64,000 nt of DNA from Fundicoccus culcitae. Its GTDB lineage: Bacteria; Bacillota; Bacilli; Lactobacillales; Aerococcaceae. Shown one piece after another: positions 63,529 to 64,000 of the stretch. Within the stretch, counting starts at the first letter, position 1, and each line of letters begins with the position of its first letter. A program made the translations under genes and the position numbers. The DNA lies in NCBI RefSeq assembly GCF_024661895.1, contig NZ_CP102453.1, forward strand, positions 1,178,001 to 1,242,000, read 5' to 3'. The notes below the pieces were generated by a model that searched no databases, was not told the origin of the DNA, and saw only the letters and a list, made by a program, of their open reading frames with translations.

Positions 63529-63540
63529 AACGTTTGCGTT
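63529..63540. promoter_or_regulatory. 12-bp palindromic operator candidate
   Basis: AACGTTTGCGTT (AACG and CGTT arms, 4-base centre). The identical 12-mer lies upstream of the pilus operon at 35703-35714. It is embedded here in AAAACGTTTGCG, which also resembles a cre half, so a LacI/CcpA-type protein may bind. Confidence 0.5.
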
Positions 63541-63621
63541 CAATACCGCATGCAAATTAATAGCAAAATTATTATATTTTTAAGATAATAGACTTAGTCA
63601 ATAACTAAGGAGGCTACAATA

Positions 63622-63963
63622 ATGGAAGAAAATTACACCATATTTATTGAAAATGCAGGCGGGATGATGGTGACGCGCTCACTGTTAGAAGGTACATCGA
63701 AGTTAAAATGGATTTTCCGTTCCGAGAGCCAGCACCCTGATGATAACGGCTGGCGTGCCCTAGGTGATACAGATACCGAAGAGTATATTAATGTGGTGGA
63801 AAATAATGTCATCATTGACTTTAATCGCTTAGCCACCATGGAACCAGCCGTCTTATCCATTTATCAACTACCGGTGGGGACCGATCTGGTGTTCCATGAT
63901 GATGAAACCGGCAGATATTTCACCGATATTCGCACGGGAGAACGACTTCGTTTTGAAAAATAA
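63622..63963 (+). CDS. DUF2185/Imm33-like small protein
   Basis: 113 residues, ATG after AGGAGG. The sequence NAGGMMVTRSLLEGTSKLKWIF, then NGWRALGDTDTEEYINV and DFNRLATMEPAVLSIYQLP follows the DUF2185 (Imm33-related) pattern. Related domains occur as immunity proteins of polymorphic toxins, but many stand alone in Firmicutes with no known role. No toxin gene is adjacent in the window. Divergent from the esterase operon across a 236-bp regulatory gap. Confidence 0.78.
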   Translation: MEENYTIFIENAGGMMVTRSLLEGTSKLKWIFRSESQHPDDNGWRALGDTDTEEYINVVENNVIIDFNRLATMEPAVLSIYQLPVGTDLVFHDDETGRYFTDIRTGERLRFEK

Positions 63964-64000
63964 ATATAACGTAAGAAGCAGCCACTGTAGATAAACTTAA

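Noticed and set aside
63622-63963. Toxin-immunity module
   Set aside because: The protein resembles Imm33/DUF2185, but no toxin gene adjoins it within the window, so no immunity function is claimed.

Overview
The window reads as chromosomal DNA of a low-GC, Gram-positive fermentative bacterium, most likely Lactobacillales and perhaps Aerococcaceae or a relative (inference). The evidence is strong AGGAGG ribosome binding sites, many TTG starts, class C sortases with LPXTG-type pilins, a raffinose/msm-type operon, CcpA-type cre sites and several binding-protein ABC sugar importers. No rRNA or tRNA gene was seen. Two kinds of DNA alternate. AT-rich segments at about 1-23.3 kb and 50.05-60.6 kb carry catabolic cassettes. 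A visibly more GC-rich backbone at about 23.3-50.05 kb and 60.6-64 kb is sprinkled with the 10-mer AATAAATAYC: 24 of the 25 copies I counted by eye lie in the backbone, none in the first 23.3 kb and one in the other AT-rich block.

Layout. 1-15.5 kb is a carboxylic-acid/beta-keto-acid catabolic region: CaiB-type CoA-transferase, SCP-x-like thiolase and an HMG-CoA-synthase-like/DUF35 fusion diverge from a PucR regulator; then an operon with thiolase, both 3-oxoacid CoA-transferase subunits, an AtoE transporter, a muconate-cycloisomerase-like enolase-superfamily enzyme, a carboxymuconolactone-decarboxylase-like protein, a DASS anion transporter and a DUF3870 protein; then an enol-lactonase-like hydrolase and a BKACE. 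Together they look like uptake of a dicarboxylate or lactone and conversion through beta-keto acids and acetoacetate to acetyl-CoA. 15.6-23.3 kb is a raffinose operon (AraC regulator, alpha-galactosidase, ABC importer, sucrose phosphorylase). 23.3-35.5 kb has a VanY-type peptidase, an esterase and a pilus operon (VWA tip protein, major pilin, minor pilin, three class C sortases). 36-46.4 kb has a LacI regulator and a beta-galactoside operon (binding protein, two permeases, GH42 galactosidase interrupted by an amber codon). 47.8-50.3 kb has a MutS2-like ATPase without Smr domain and two structured RNA candidates. 50.3-60.6 kb has an AbiF/AbiD-type HEPN gene, a mannoside-phosphorylase cassette (importer, phosphohexomutase, GH130, DUF1861, DeoR regulator) and a DprA-like protein with an N-terminal HTH. 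60.6-64 kb has a binding protein, an acetyl-xylan esterase and a DUF2185 gene.

The most unusual content is a three-locus family in the backbone: genes at 24845, 37097 and 46623 encode NERD nuclease domain + zinc ribbon + predicted winged helix. All three lie on the + strand, share an upstream element, and are followed by an array of 41- or 43-bp units in which a short half-site alternates in orientation. The half-site differs at each locus (ATTCTGTCC, AGAAGT, CTGACG). The putative recognition helix of each protein differs too, while the nuclease halves of two of them are nearly the same. One array has about 61 units over 2.8 kb. I propose this as a candidate undescribed nuclease/cognate-repeat system.
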